Source of the DNA: Pelagibacteraceae bacterium | GTDB lineage: Bacteria; Pseudomonadota; Alphaproteobacteria; HIMB59; GCA-002718135 | DNA: 38,667 nucleotides | Assembly (NCBI GenBank): GCA_018657885.1 | Contig: JABHWG010000058.1 | Location: forward strand, 1-38,667 | Direction: 5' to 3' | Shown: positions 25,171 to 32,937 of the stretch, piece by piece | Position numbering within the stretch: position 1 is the first letter of the stretch | Layout: the number at the start of each line of letters is the position of its first letter | Notes under the pieces: generated by a model | What the model saw: only the letters and a program-made list of their open reading frames with translations | Database searches by the model: none | Told to the model about the DNA's origin: nothing | Program-made: the position numbers and the translations under genes

Positions 25171-26508
25171 TTAATTTTTATCTATATACTTGTAATAAGC
25201 TAAGGCCAATCTTAAGTAAAATAATCTTAGTTTTGGAAAAGGAAATTTGCTTGGCAATCCTTTGTAAAGTTTTGATATATTTAAATCTTTACTGTTAGAT
25301 ATGATTAATTTTGCAAGTTCATTACCTGACCACGGCGCTGTATTCACTCCGTTTGCCTGATAACCAAAACTATAATATATTTCATCATCTTCGATTTTCC
25401 CTATTGATGGTGAAAATTTCGTTGTTACTGCAACTAGTCCTCTCCAATGAAAATCAATATTAACATTATTCCAGTTGGGAAAAACCTTTTTCATTTGTTG
25501 CTCCATATTTTTAGATTTTTCTAATGAAGATTTTTCACTACCAATCAAATCTCCTCTTGCTCCAAATAAAAATCTATTATCTTTCAATAACCTATAATAA
25601 AAAAGAAGATTTCTTATGTTCAAAACTGGGTTGTTTGTAATAAAATTATGAGATCTAATTTCTTCAGTTGTAAGTGGCCGTGTAATAATAATATTTGATA
25701 TTACTGGTAAAATCATATTATTAAGTTTTGGAAAGATGTCATCTTTATAAAAACCGTTAGTAGCCATTACAACTTTATTCGCTTTTATAATGCTACCATT
25801 TGAAATTATTGTGAATTTACCTTTAGTTTTTTCAATTTTTGTAACTTTACTTTTTTGAAATATTTTAACCCCAGCATTATTAGCTGCATTCGCTAGTCCT
25901 AATAAGAATTTTAATGGATTAATTGCAAAACCAGGTTTATATGACATAGCTCCATACTGCTCATTGCCACCATGACCTATTTCATTAAATTCTTCTTTGG
26001 AAAAAACCTTTGTTTCAATTCCAAATTCTTTTTTATATGTTTCAGCCTCTTCTTTTATACCTTCAAAATAACTTGGATGAGGAGCAACTTCATAGTTACT
26101 ATCCCCTGTCAAATCACAATCTATATTGTATTCCTTAATCGTATTTTTTGTAAAATTTGAACCTTCAATAGTATTTTGAAAAAATTTTTTCGTTTCATTT
26201 TTTCCATATTTATTAAACATCTTTTTAATAGATATTTTTGCTGGTGGGATGCAGCAGAAGCCAGCATTTCTTCCAGATGAACCCCAACCAATATGACCTG
26301 CCTCAAGTAATACTACATCTTCATTATATTTCTTTGCTAATGACAATGCACATGACAATCCAGTATAACCACCTCCTATTATTACTACATTTGCACTCAT
26401 ATCTTTGTCTAACGTTTTATATCTATCTTTTGTATTTATTGTAGATTCCCAGTAACTATTTACCGGGTTTTCAAAATTATAAATGTCTTTGTGATATAGG
26501 TTAGCCAT
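25171..26508 (-). CDS. DAO-family FAD amine oxidase
   Basis: FAD-dependent oxidoreductase of the D-amino-acid-oxidase/PuuB group, 445 residues. The N-terminal motif is IIGGGYTGLSCALSLAKK with LLEAGHIGWGSSGRNAGF. Later come GARGDLIGSE and SFGYQANGVNTAPWSG. Family members oxidise secondary or tertiary amines such as gamma-glutamylputrescine, sarcosine and dimethylglycine. It is divergent from the Rieske oxygenase, and both share one operator, so a joint demethylation route is plausible: Rieske enzyme first, DAO enzyme next. It also could serve gamma-glutamyl amines made by one of the PuuA-like ligases. Its ATG is 5 bases after a TATACT -10, which suggests a leaderless mRNA. Confidence 0.8.
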   Translation of the reverse strand: MANLYHKDIYNFENPVNSYWESTINTKDRYKTLDKDMSANVVIIGGGYTGLSCALSLAKKYNEDVVLLEAGHIGWGSSGRNAGFCCIPPAKISIKKMFNKYGKNETKKFFQNTIEGSNFTKNTIKEYNIDCDLTGDSNYEVAPHPSYFEGIKEEAETYKKEFGIETKVFSKEEFNEIGHGGNEQYGAMSYKPGFAINPLKFLLGLANAANNAGVKIFQKSKVTKIEKTKGKFTIISNGSIIKANKVVMATNGFYKDDIFPKLNNMILPVISNIIITRPLTTEEIRSHNFITNNPVLNIRNLLFYYRLLKDNRFLFGARGDLIGSEKSSLEKSKNMEQQMKKVFPNWNNVNIDFHWRGLVAVTTKFSPSIGKIEDDEIYYSFGYQANGVNTAPWSGNELAKLIISNSKDLNISKLYKGLPSKFPFPKLRLFYLRLALAYYKYIDKN

Positions 26509-26561
26509 AATTTAGTATAAATTTCATTGAATGCTTATTCAATCAATATTATATAATAGAT
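26509..26561. promoter_or_regulatory. Divergent promoters sharing one TetR-type operator
   Basis: The palindrome TTGAATGCTTATTCAA (26527-26542) sits in this 53-base gap. On the minus strand TTGAAT (26542-26537), a 17-base spacer and TATACT (26519-26514) form a near-ideal promoter ending 5 bases before the DAO gene. On the plus strand TTGAAT (26527-26532) pairs with TATATA (17-base spacer) or TATAAT (26552-26557, 19 bases), and the Rieske ATG follows within 4 to 6 bases. Each arm of the palindrome is thus the -35 of one promoter. Confidence 0.75.
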
Positions 26562-27794
26562 ATGAATAATGCTGATTTAAAAAACTTAATTCATAAGCAA
26601 AAGCTTAATTTTTCTCTCGATCAGGAATTTTATATCAATCATGATATCTTTGATTTAGATATTAAAAATATTTTTTCTAAACAGTGGGTTTTTGTAGGTC
26701 ATATTTCAAGAATACCAAACCATGGTGATTATTTTCTTTTTAATATTGGTAAAGAGTCAATAATCATAGTTCGAGATAATGATAATTCAGTGCATGCTCA
26801 CTACAATGTATGTCGTCATCGTGGTTCTAAAATTTGTTTAGAGGATGAAGGTAATTCAAAAGCTCTTATTTGCCCTTATCATGCTTGGACATACAATTTA
26901 GATGGATCTTTAAAGGGAGCAAGACTTATGGGTAAAGATTTTAATAAAAAAGATTGGCATTTGCATAAGTGTAACTCAAAAATATTTGAAGGCTTAATAT
27001 TCATTAATTTATCTGATAATCCAAATGATTTTGAAGAATTCATTGCCCCTACAAAAAAATTTATAGAATTTCATGGTTTATCAGACGCCAAAATTGCTCA
27101 TAGACAGTATTACCCTACAAATGGCAACTGGAAACTTACTCTTGATAATTTTCATGAATGTTATCACTGTCAACCTGCTCACCCAGAGTATTGTCAGGTT
27201 CATGATAAAGATTATATTGTAGCCTATGGTGCTGGAAGTAATACAGGTCCTGCATCAGAAAAATTTGATAACATTTTAGTCAAATGGAATAAAAATGTTG
27301 AAAAAATGGGGCATTTAACAGGTGAATATTATGAAATAGAATTTAATGATTATTCAAGAAGCGCTGAGAGAACGCCATTAAAAGAGGGCATGTTTACAGA
27401 AACTAAATCAGGAAAACCTATCTCCAAATTAATGGGTAAATTTACAGATTATGATAGTGGCTATACATCTGTGGGTACTTCACCATTCAATAGTCTGCTT
27501 ATGTGTAATGATTTTGCGACTCTCTTTACTTTTATTCCAGTATCACCTTTATATACCCAGGTAGAATTAATGTGGTTAGTTCATAAAGATGCTGAAGAAG
27601 GAAGAGATTATAATCTTGAAGAAATGAAATGGATGTGGGATGTAACTACCATTGCAGATAAAAGAATTATAGAAAATAATCAAAAGGGCGTTCTATCAGA
27701 TAAATATGTTCCTGGACCATTATCTCAAATGGAAAAAGGTTTAGAAAAATTTAAGTCTTGGTATTTGAGACATTTAGAAAATAGTATTAGTTAG
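26562..27794 (+). CDS. Rieske oxygenase, GbcA/CntA-type amine demethylase
   Basis: Ring-hydroxylating-oxygenase-type alpha subunit, 410 residues. The Rieske cluster ligands are C84 and H86 (CRHRG) with C104 and H107 (CPYHAW). The mononuclear iron site is in NFHECYHCQPAHPEY with H202 and H207, and Glu199 stands where the bridging acid lies; a glutamate here is found in the quaternary-amine enzymes such as CntA. The third ligand is probably in VTTIADKRIIENNQKG. Known relatives are glycine betaine monooxygenase GbcA, carnitine monooxygenase CntA and stachydrine demethylase. With CdhABC making glycine betaine, a GbcA role is the best guess. The partner reductase (GbcB type) is not in the window. 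Confidence 0.82.
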   Translation: MNNADLKNLIHKQKLNFSLDQEFYINHDIFDLDIKNIFSKQWVFVGHISRIPNHGDYFLFNIGKESIIIVRDNDNSVHAHYNVCRHRGSKICLEDEGNSKALICPYHAWTYNLDGSLKGARLMGKDFNKKDWHLHKCNSKIFEGLIFINLSDNPNDFEEFIAPTKKFIEFHGLSDAKIAHRQYYPTNGNWKLTLDNFHECYHCQPAHPEYCQVHDKDYIVAYGAGSNTGPASEKFDNILVKWNKNVEKMGHLTGEYYEIEFNDYSRSAERTPLKEGMFTETKSGKPISKLMGKFTDYDSGYTSVGTSPFNSLLMCNDFATLFTFIPVSPLYTQVELMWLVHKDAEEGRDYNLEEMKWMWDVTTIADKRIIENNQKGVLSDKYVPGPLSQMEKGLEKFKSWYLRHLENSIS

Positions 27795-29155
27795 ACAGTA
27801 AGAAGTAGGTATTCCCTTTCCCAAGAGCTAATTACTTTTAAATATGCCTGATTTTCAGCCCTTCTTATAGCACTTATTGTTCTAATAAATTTTTGATTAA
27901 ATACTTCATTTATTTTTTCATCATTTTCAAATAAAGAGACAGCTTCTTCAACATTTCTAGGCAGCATACTTTTATCTTTTCCAAAAACACTTTTTTTCAT
28001 TTCTGGTGTTGGTTTTAATTTATTTTTAATTCCTAAATATCCAGCAGCTAAATTTGCGGCAAAGACGAGATAGGGATTAGTGTCCGAACCAGATATTCTA
28101 TTCTCAATTCTCATACTATGTTCTTCATTAGATGGTATTCTAAAACCACATGATCTATTACCAAGTCCCCAATATGTGTTTTTTGGAGCATCCCAAGTTG
28201 CAAATAATCTTCTATAAGAGTTAATATTAGGCGCATGGATAGGCATTAATTTTGGTGTATAAATTTGTAATCCAGCAATATAATTTTTCATTATATTTGA
28301 AATTGTACTAGTCTTACTAAAGAAAACATTTTTTTTATTTTTCTTTTTAATTAATGATTGATGAAGATGCAGAGAACTTCCAGGTTGATTTTCCATTGGC
28401 TTTGCCATGAATGTAGCGTAAAGTTTACGTTTTAAAGCCGCTTGTCTTAATGTTCTTTTAAATAAAAATACTTGATCAGCTAACTCTAAAGGATCTCCGT
28501 GTTGGAAATTTATTTCCATTTGGGCAGAACCACTTTCATGATTAATTGTATCTATCTCAATATTTTGTTGCTCGCAAAAGCTATAAACATCTTCAAATAA
28601 GTTATCAAACTCATTAACTGCATCAATACCAAAAGCTTGTTTACCTGTTTCTTCTCTGCCTGATTGACCTATAGGAACTTCTAGAGGATAATCAGGATCA
28701 GGATTAGGTTTAACTAAATAAAACTCAACCTCAGGGGACACTATCGGTTGATACCCTATTTCTTCAAACAATTTTAAAATTTTTTTAAGAGCAGATCTGC
28801 TAGAGTTAATTACATTTGTGCCATTAAGATTAACAGCATCACATATTACTTGTGCAGTTGGATCATCATACCAGGGAACATTTCTTATAGTATTAATATC
28901 TGGTCGTAAAATTACATCAATATCAGTTGGATTATAAACATCTAAAGGAAGTTCTTCATCTTCACCAGCATATCCTCCCGATATTGTTTGAATAAAAACT
29001 GATTGAGGCAGTCTATGACTATCATTATCCAATCCTTGTATAAATTTTTTAGTTGGTAAAATTTTACCTCTTGCAATTCCACCTAAGTCAGGGACTAAGC
29101 ATTCAACTTCTGTAATAGCATTATCAGTGAGCCATTTTTTAAATTTTTCTTTCAT
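27791..29155 (-). CDS. Glutamine-synthetase-family ligase, PuuA-like (copy 2)
   Basis: Second glutamine-synthetase-fold ligase, 454 residues. It has VSPEVEFYLVKP, SAQMEINFQHGDPL, GSSLHLHQSL, NRSCGFRIPSNEEHSMRIE and the ending SSWEREYLLLTV, which strongly recalls gamma-glutamylputrescine synthetase (PuuA/PauA). PuuA makes gamma-glutamylputrescine from glutamate, putrescine and ATP. The divergent neighbour at 29221 is a PuuB homologue, so the next step is beside it. This copy fits PuuA better than the copy at 21530. It overlaps the Rieske gene end by 4 bases, convergently. No Shine-Dalgarno is apparent. Confidence 0.86.
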   Translation of the reverse strand: MKEKFKKWLTDNAITEVECLVPDLGGIARGKILPTKKFIQGLDNDSHRLPQSVFIQTISGGYAGEDEELPLDVYNPTDIDVILRPDINTIRNVPWYDDPTAQVICDAVNLNGTNVINSSRSALKKILKLFEEIGYQPIVSPEVEFYLVKPNPDPDYPLEVPIGQSGREETGKQAFGIDAVNEFDNLFEDVYSFCEQQNIEIDTINHESGSAQMEINFQHGDPLELADQVFLFKRTLRQAALKRKLYATFMAKPMENQPGSSLHLHQSLIKKKNKKNVFFSKTSTISNIMKNYIAGLQIYTPKLMPIHAPNINSYRRLFATWDAPKNTYWGLGNRSCGFRIPSNEEHSMRIENRISGSDTNPYLVFAANLAAGYLGIKNKLKPTPEMKKSVFGKDKSMLPRNVEEAVSLFENDEKINEVFNQKFIRTISAIRRAENQAYLKVISSWEREYLLLTV

Positions 29156-29166
29156 AGATAAATTAA

Positions 29167-29182
29167 TTGAAATCTTATTCTT
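29167..29182. promoter_or_regulatory. Possible degenerate TetR-type site
   Basis: TTGAAATCTTATTCTT matches the palindrome at 26527 in 12 of 16 positions and lies between the divergent PuuA-like and PuuB genes. The core TTGAA and TATTC are kept but both outer symmetry positions are lost. In DNA this AT-rich, such a match may be chance. Confidence 0.2.
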
Positions 29183-29220
29183 GTTTAGAGAAATAAATTA
29201 GATAAAAACATATATTTATT

Positions 29221-30543
29221 ATGTTTAACAAAAATAAAACTTATGAACAACATGATAATGAAAAAATAAGTTTTTATAGGAATTCTGTTGAGGATCTAAA
29301 CTCTCAAGATTATTTACTTGCTGATATTAATGTTGATATTTGTGTAATTGGTGGGGGTTTAACTGGAATATCAACTGCGTTAAATCTTAGCAAAAAAGGA
29401 TACTCGGTAGTTTTATGTGAAGCTAGAAAAATAGGTTGGGGTGCTTCTGGACGAAATGGAGGTCAACTTGGTATTGGTATGAGAAAAGATCAATATACAG
29501 TTGAGAAGATGTTGGGTTTGAGTCATGCTAAAGAACTATGGAAATTAGGTCTTGAATCAGTAGATGAGGTAAAAACTTTAATCAAAGAATATAATATTAA
29601 TTGCCATCTTGTTAATGGCATAATGTCTAGTGCATGTTTCCCCAAAGATATTGACGAGTTTAAATTTGAGTTAGAATATATGTCAAAAAATTATAATTCA
29701 GATGGTTATAAATTTTTTAATAGTAGTGAAATTAAAAATGAAATTAATTCCGATACTTATTTAGCTGGATTATTAGATACCTATAGTTACCATTTAAATC
29801 CATTAAAATTAACTATTGGTTTAGCTAAAATACTTCAAAAGTATAAAGTTAGAATTTATGAAGATACGGCAGTTGAAAATATCTTTGAGAAAAAAGACTC
29901 AGTAGAAATTTACACAAAAAAAGGTGTTATAAAATCTAATAAAGTGGTTGTTGCATGTAATGGTTATTTAGATAATTTAATAGGATCCAAAAGAAATAAA
30001 TTTATGCCAATTAATAATTATATTATTGCAACTGAACCATTGGGAGAAGAGAAGGCAAGAGAAATTATTAAAAATAATTACGCTGTCTGCGATACAAGAT
30101 TTATGTTAGATTATTATAGATTTTCTGAAGACTGGAGAATGATATTTGGGGGAGGGGAGACTGTAACTTCTAAATTTGTAAAAGACTCTGGGACTTTAAA
30201 GTTTGTCAGAAAAAGAATGTTAAAAGTTTTTCCTGAGTTAGAAAAATATAAAATAGATTATTCATGGGGTGGATCTTTAGCGATAACTGTTAATAGGCTT
30301 CCTCATTTTGGCACATTAATGAATAATAAATTATTTTATGCTTTTGGATATTCAGGTCACGGTTTAGCCTTGAGTGTTTTAGCAGGTAAATTAATTGCAG
30401 AAAAAATTAATGGTAAAGAAGATCGTTTCAATTTTTTCGCTGATATTAATCACATGTCTATACCTTTTGGAAATTTATTACGCAGATCAATTTATTCAAC
30501 AGCAGTTTTGTATTATAGATTTAGAGATTTTCTTAACGGTTGA
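29221..30543 (+). CDS. puuB: Gamma-glutamylputrescine oxidase
   Basis: FAD-dependent oxidase of 440 residues. The N-terminal motif is CVIGGGLTGISTALNLSKKG with CEARKIGWGASGRNGGQL. Later segments closely follow E. coli PuuB as I recall it: HLNPLKLTIGLAKIL, DTRFMLDYYRFSEDWRMIFGG, and YAFGYSGHGLALSVLAGKLI. PuuB oxidises gamma-glutamylputrescine to gamma-glutamyl-gamma-aminobutyraldehyde, with ammonia and hydrogen peroxide. The PuuA-like gene is divergent 65 bases away. PuuC (aldehyde dehydrogenase) and PuuD (gamma-glutamyl hydrolase) are not in the window. Compared with the DAO-type protein at 25171, this one is the better PuuB match. It ends one base before the convergent dehydrogenase gene. 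Confidence 0.85.
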   Translation: MFNKNKTYEQHDNEKISFYRNSVEDLNSQDYLLADINVDICVIGGGLTGISTALNLSKKGYSVVLCEARKIGWGASGRNGGQLGIGMRKDQYTVEKMLGLSHAKELWKLGLESVDEVKTLIKEYNINCHLVNGIMSSACFPKDIDEFKFELEYMSKNYNSDGYKFFNSSEIKNEINSDTYLAGLLDTYSYHLNPLKLTIGLAKILQKYKVRIYEDTAVENIFEKKDSVEIYTKKGVIKSNKVVVACNGYLDNLIGSKRNKFMPINNYIIATEPLGEEKAREIIKNNYAVCDTRFMLDYYRFSEDWRMIFGGGETVTSKFVKDSGTLKFVRKRMLKVFPELEKYKIDYSWGGSLAITVNRLPHFGTLMNNKLFYAFGYSGHGLALSVLAGKLIAEKINGKEDRFNFFADINHMSIPFGNLLRRSIYSTAVLYYRFRDFLNG

Positions 30544-30544
30544 T

Positions 30545-31954
30545 TTAATCATCAAAAATTTTACCAGGATTTAAAATACTTTTAGGATCAAAAACTTTTT
30601 TTAAATTTTTCATTAAGTCAATTTCATTTGTAGATTTGAATTTTAATAAACTAGTCTTTTTAATTTGCCCTATCCCATGTTCAGCGCTAAAACTACCTCC
30701 AAAATCTTCTACTAAGCTATTTATATAAAAATAAATATTATCTCTTATTTGAATATATGATTCACTTGAAATTGATTGAGGTACAATCATATTAAAATGA
30801 ATATTTCCATCACCAATATGCCCAAATGGATGGAATTGAATGTTCGGCAATATTTTCTTAATATTGTCTTCAGCAACATTAAAGAATTCCTCCATTCTAT
30901 TAAGTGGAATGGAGATATCATTTGTAATAACTTTACTATTTATTTTATAGGCTTCAACTAAGTCATCTCTAAATTTCCATATTTTTTTTTCCTGATCAAT
31001 TGAGTTTGGTATTAAAATATCACTTATATTATCTGATATTAATTTAAACTGATCTTCAAATCTATTGTAAAATTTATTTTTACTTTCATATAAATTAAAA
31101 CGAAACATAATATACCAAGGTAATTCTTTTTTAAAAAAATGTTTTTTTAAATAATTATTTTTTAAACAAATATCGAAAGATAAATTAGGAATTAATTCTG
31201 CACTTTCAAGTTTATCATAAAAGAGATCTCTAATCTGTTTAAATGAATCTATGCTAACCTTTAAATTTTTATAGGCAGCAAAAAAAGTAAAACTATCTGA
31301 TGGTTTAGGATATATTTTTAATAATGCTTTTGAGATTAATCCAAGTGTCCCCTCAGAGTTGCAGATTATAGATTTCAAATCATAACCTGAGTTATTTTTC
31401 TTCATTTTAGATAAAGATGTTAAAATAGACCCATCTCCAGAAACAATCTCAAGCCCAATAACATTATCTTTCATGCTCCCATATTTTAAAGCATTTATGC
31501 CACCTGCATTTGTTGCTATATTTCCGCCAATCATACATGAGCCTGATGATGACAAATCTATTGGAAAATATAAGTTTTCTTTATCAAGACATTCTTTAAG
31601 CTGATTTAAAATTAAACCAGATTCAACTAAAATAGTTAAATTACTTTTATCAATTTCTATAATTTTATTCATTTTATAAAAATTAATTATAATTTCTTTA
31701 TTATTATAAGTTGGAACGGAAGCTCCTGTTAAGCTTGTATTTCCAGCTTGAGGGACAATTTTTATATTTTTTGCAAAGCAATATTTAACTATCTGTTTGA
31801 GGATACTGACATTTTCAGGAAATATTACACATAAACTTTTATTATTATAAAAACCTCTCCAATCTTTATTGTATTTTTCAAGATCATTTTGATTTGTGAT
31901 AATATTTTTTTCACCAACAATTAACTTTAATTGTTCAAATAATTTTTTATTCAT
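30545..31954 (-). CDS. FAD-linked 2-hydroxyacid dehydrogenase (GlcD/D-2-hydroxyglutarate type)
   Basis: FAD_binding_4 plus FAD-oxidase_C protein, 469 residues. The FAD-binding part shows VPQAGNTSLTGASVP, DLSSSGSCMIGGNIATNAGG and CNSEGTLGLISKA. The C-terminal metal and substrate site shows HPFGHIGDGNIHFN and FSAEHGIGQIKK. This architecture covers glycolate oxidase GlcD, D-lactate dehydrogenase and D-2-hydroxyglutarate dehydrogenase. No GlcE or GlcF partner is seen, which favours a single-subunit D-2-hydroxyglutarate or D-lactate enzyme. It starts 8 bases inside the end of the tsaC gene, so the two are cotranscribed. Confidence 0.85.
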   Translation of the reverse strand: MNKKLFEQLKLIVGEKNIITNQNDLEKYNKDWRGFYNNKSLCVIFPENVSILKQIVKYCFAKNIKIVPQAGNTSLTGASVPTYNNKEIIINFYKMNKIIEIDKSNLTILVESGLILNQLKECLDKENLYFPIDLSSSGSCMIGGNIATNAGGINALKYGSMKDNVIGLEIVSGDGSILTSLSKMKKNNSGYDLKSIICNSEGTLGLISKALLKIYPKPSDSFTFFAAYKNLKVSIDSFKQIRDLFYDKLESAELIPNLSFDICLKNNYLKKHFFKKELPWYIMFRFNLYESKNKFYNRFEDQFKLISDNISDILIPNSIDQEKKIWKFRDDLVEAYKINSKVITNDISIPLNRMEEFFNVAEDNIKKILPNIQFHPFGHIGDGNIHFNMIVPQSISSESYIQIRDNIYFYINSLVEDFGGSFSAEHGIGQIKKTSLLKFKSTNEIDLMKNLKKVFDPKSILNPGKIFDD

Positions 31955-32897
31955 TTTTGTATGAAGCTCGCTTTAATCTGTCATTAATTGTTTCTCCTAA
32001 ACCGCTATTAGGTATAGGGGCTACTGCAATACCACTGCACTCAGAATTATCTAGGATATTTAGATAGTTATAAAAATTATAACTAGCCTCAATTAAGTTT
32101 TCCTCAACACTTAAATTCATATCTTTTATATTTGAAATTAATTGATTTTTTCCAAAATTTAATAAAGCTTCATTTTTTTTTATATAATTTACATTGATTC
32201 TTATTGGTTTATTGGGTGAGTAATGTTTTAATTGATTGCCGGGAGATATTTTAGATTTTTCAATCTCAATAATATAATTAAAAAATTTATTTTTTATTTC
32301 TTCAATGGTAAGACTTCCCAATCTTAAGATCTTACATCCATTATTTGTAGTTTGAATTACTGTTGACTCTAAGCCTAATACTGATGACCCGCCATCTATG
32401 TGAAAAATTTTTTTCAGATTACTGTCTAAATCTGTTATTGAAGTTATAGAAGTTCGTGTTGATATATTTGCACTAGGTGCTGCTAAAGGGAAATCTAATT
32501 TTGATAATAGAGAAAGTGCAATCTCATTGTTTGGAATTCTACAACCAACAAATTTTTGATTATTGGAGGTTAAGAGAGATATTTTTGAGTTTTTTTTCTT
32601 TTCTAAGATTAAAGTTAATGGGCCAGGCCAAAAAGCTTTTGCTAATTCATAATCTTTATCTTTCAGTATAAAGTTCCTTTCAATATCTTCAATATTAGCA
32701 AAATGACATATTAATGGGTTACTAGTCGGCCTTTTTTTTATTTCATAGATAGATTTTATCGCATCTTTATCATTTGCATTTGCCCCAATTCCATACACGG
32801 TTTCTGTAGGAAAAATGACAAGTTGCCCATTAAAAAGTCGTTTTTTTGCTTCATCTAATGTTAATTGATGCATATTTTTTTTTAAAATTTGTTTCAT
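31947..32897 (-). CDS. tsaC: L-threonylcarbamoyladenylate synthase (Sua5/TsaC type)
   Basis: Makes threonylcarbamoyl-AMP from threonine, bicarbonate and ATP for the t6A modification at position 37 of ANN-decoding tRNAs. The YrdC domain motif is FPTETVYGIGANA (29-41) with KRPTSNPLICH and FWPGPLTLI, and later SANIS. At 316 residues it is the long Sua5 form: SPGNQLKHYSPNKPIRIN is the linker to a C-terminal Sua5 domain. The ATG at 32897 is used here; the Met at residue 9 (ATG at 32873) is an alternative start, since neither has a Shine-Dalgarno. Confidence 0.92.
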   Translation of the reverse strand: MKQILKKNMHQLTLDEAKKRLFNGQLVIFPTETVYGIGANANDKDAIKSIYEIKKRPTSNPLICHFANIEDIERNFILKDKDYELAKAFWPGPLTLILEKKKNSKISLLTSNNQKFVGCRIPNNEIALSLLSKLDFPLAAPSANISTRTSITSITDLDSNLKKIFHIDGGSSVLGLESTVIQTTNNGCKILRLGSLTIEEIKNKFFNYIIEIEKSKISPGNQLKHYSPNKPIRINVNYIKKNEALLNFGKNQLISNIKDMNLSVEENLIEASYNFYNYLNILDNSECSGIAVAPIPNSGLGETINDRLKRASYKNE

Positions 32898-32937
32898 ATA
32901 ATACTAAAATTGTTATTATATTAATCATTATTTTATC

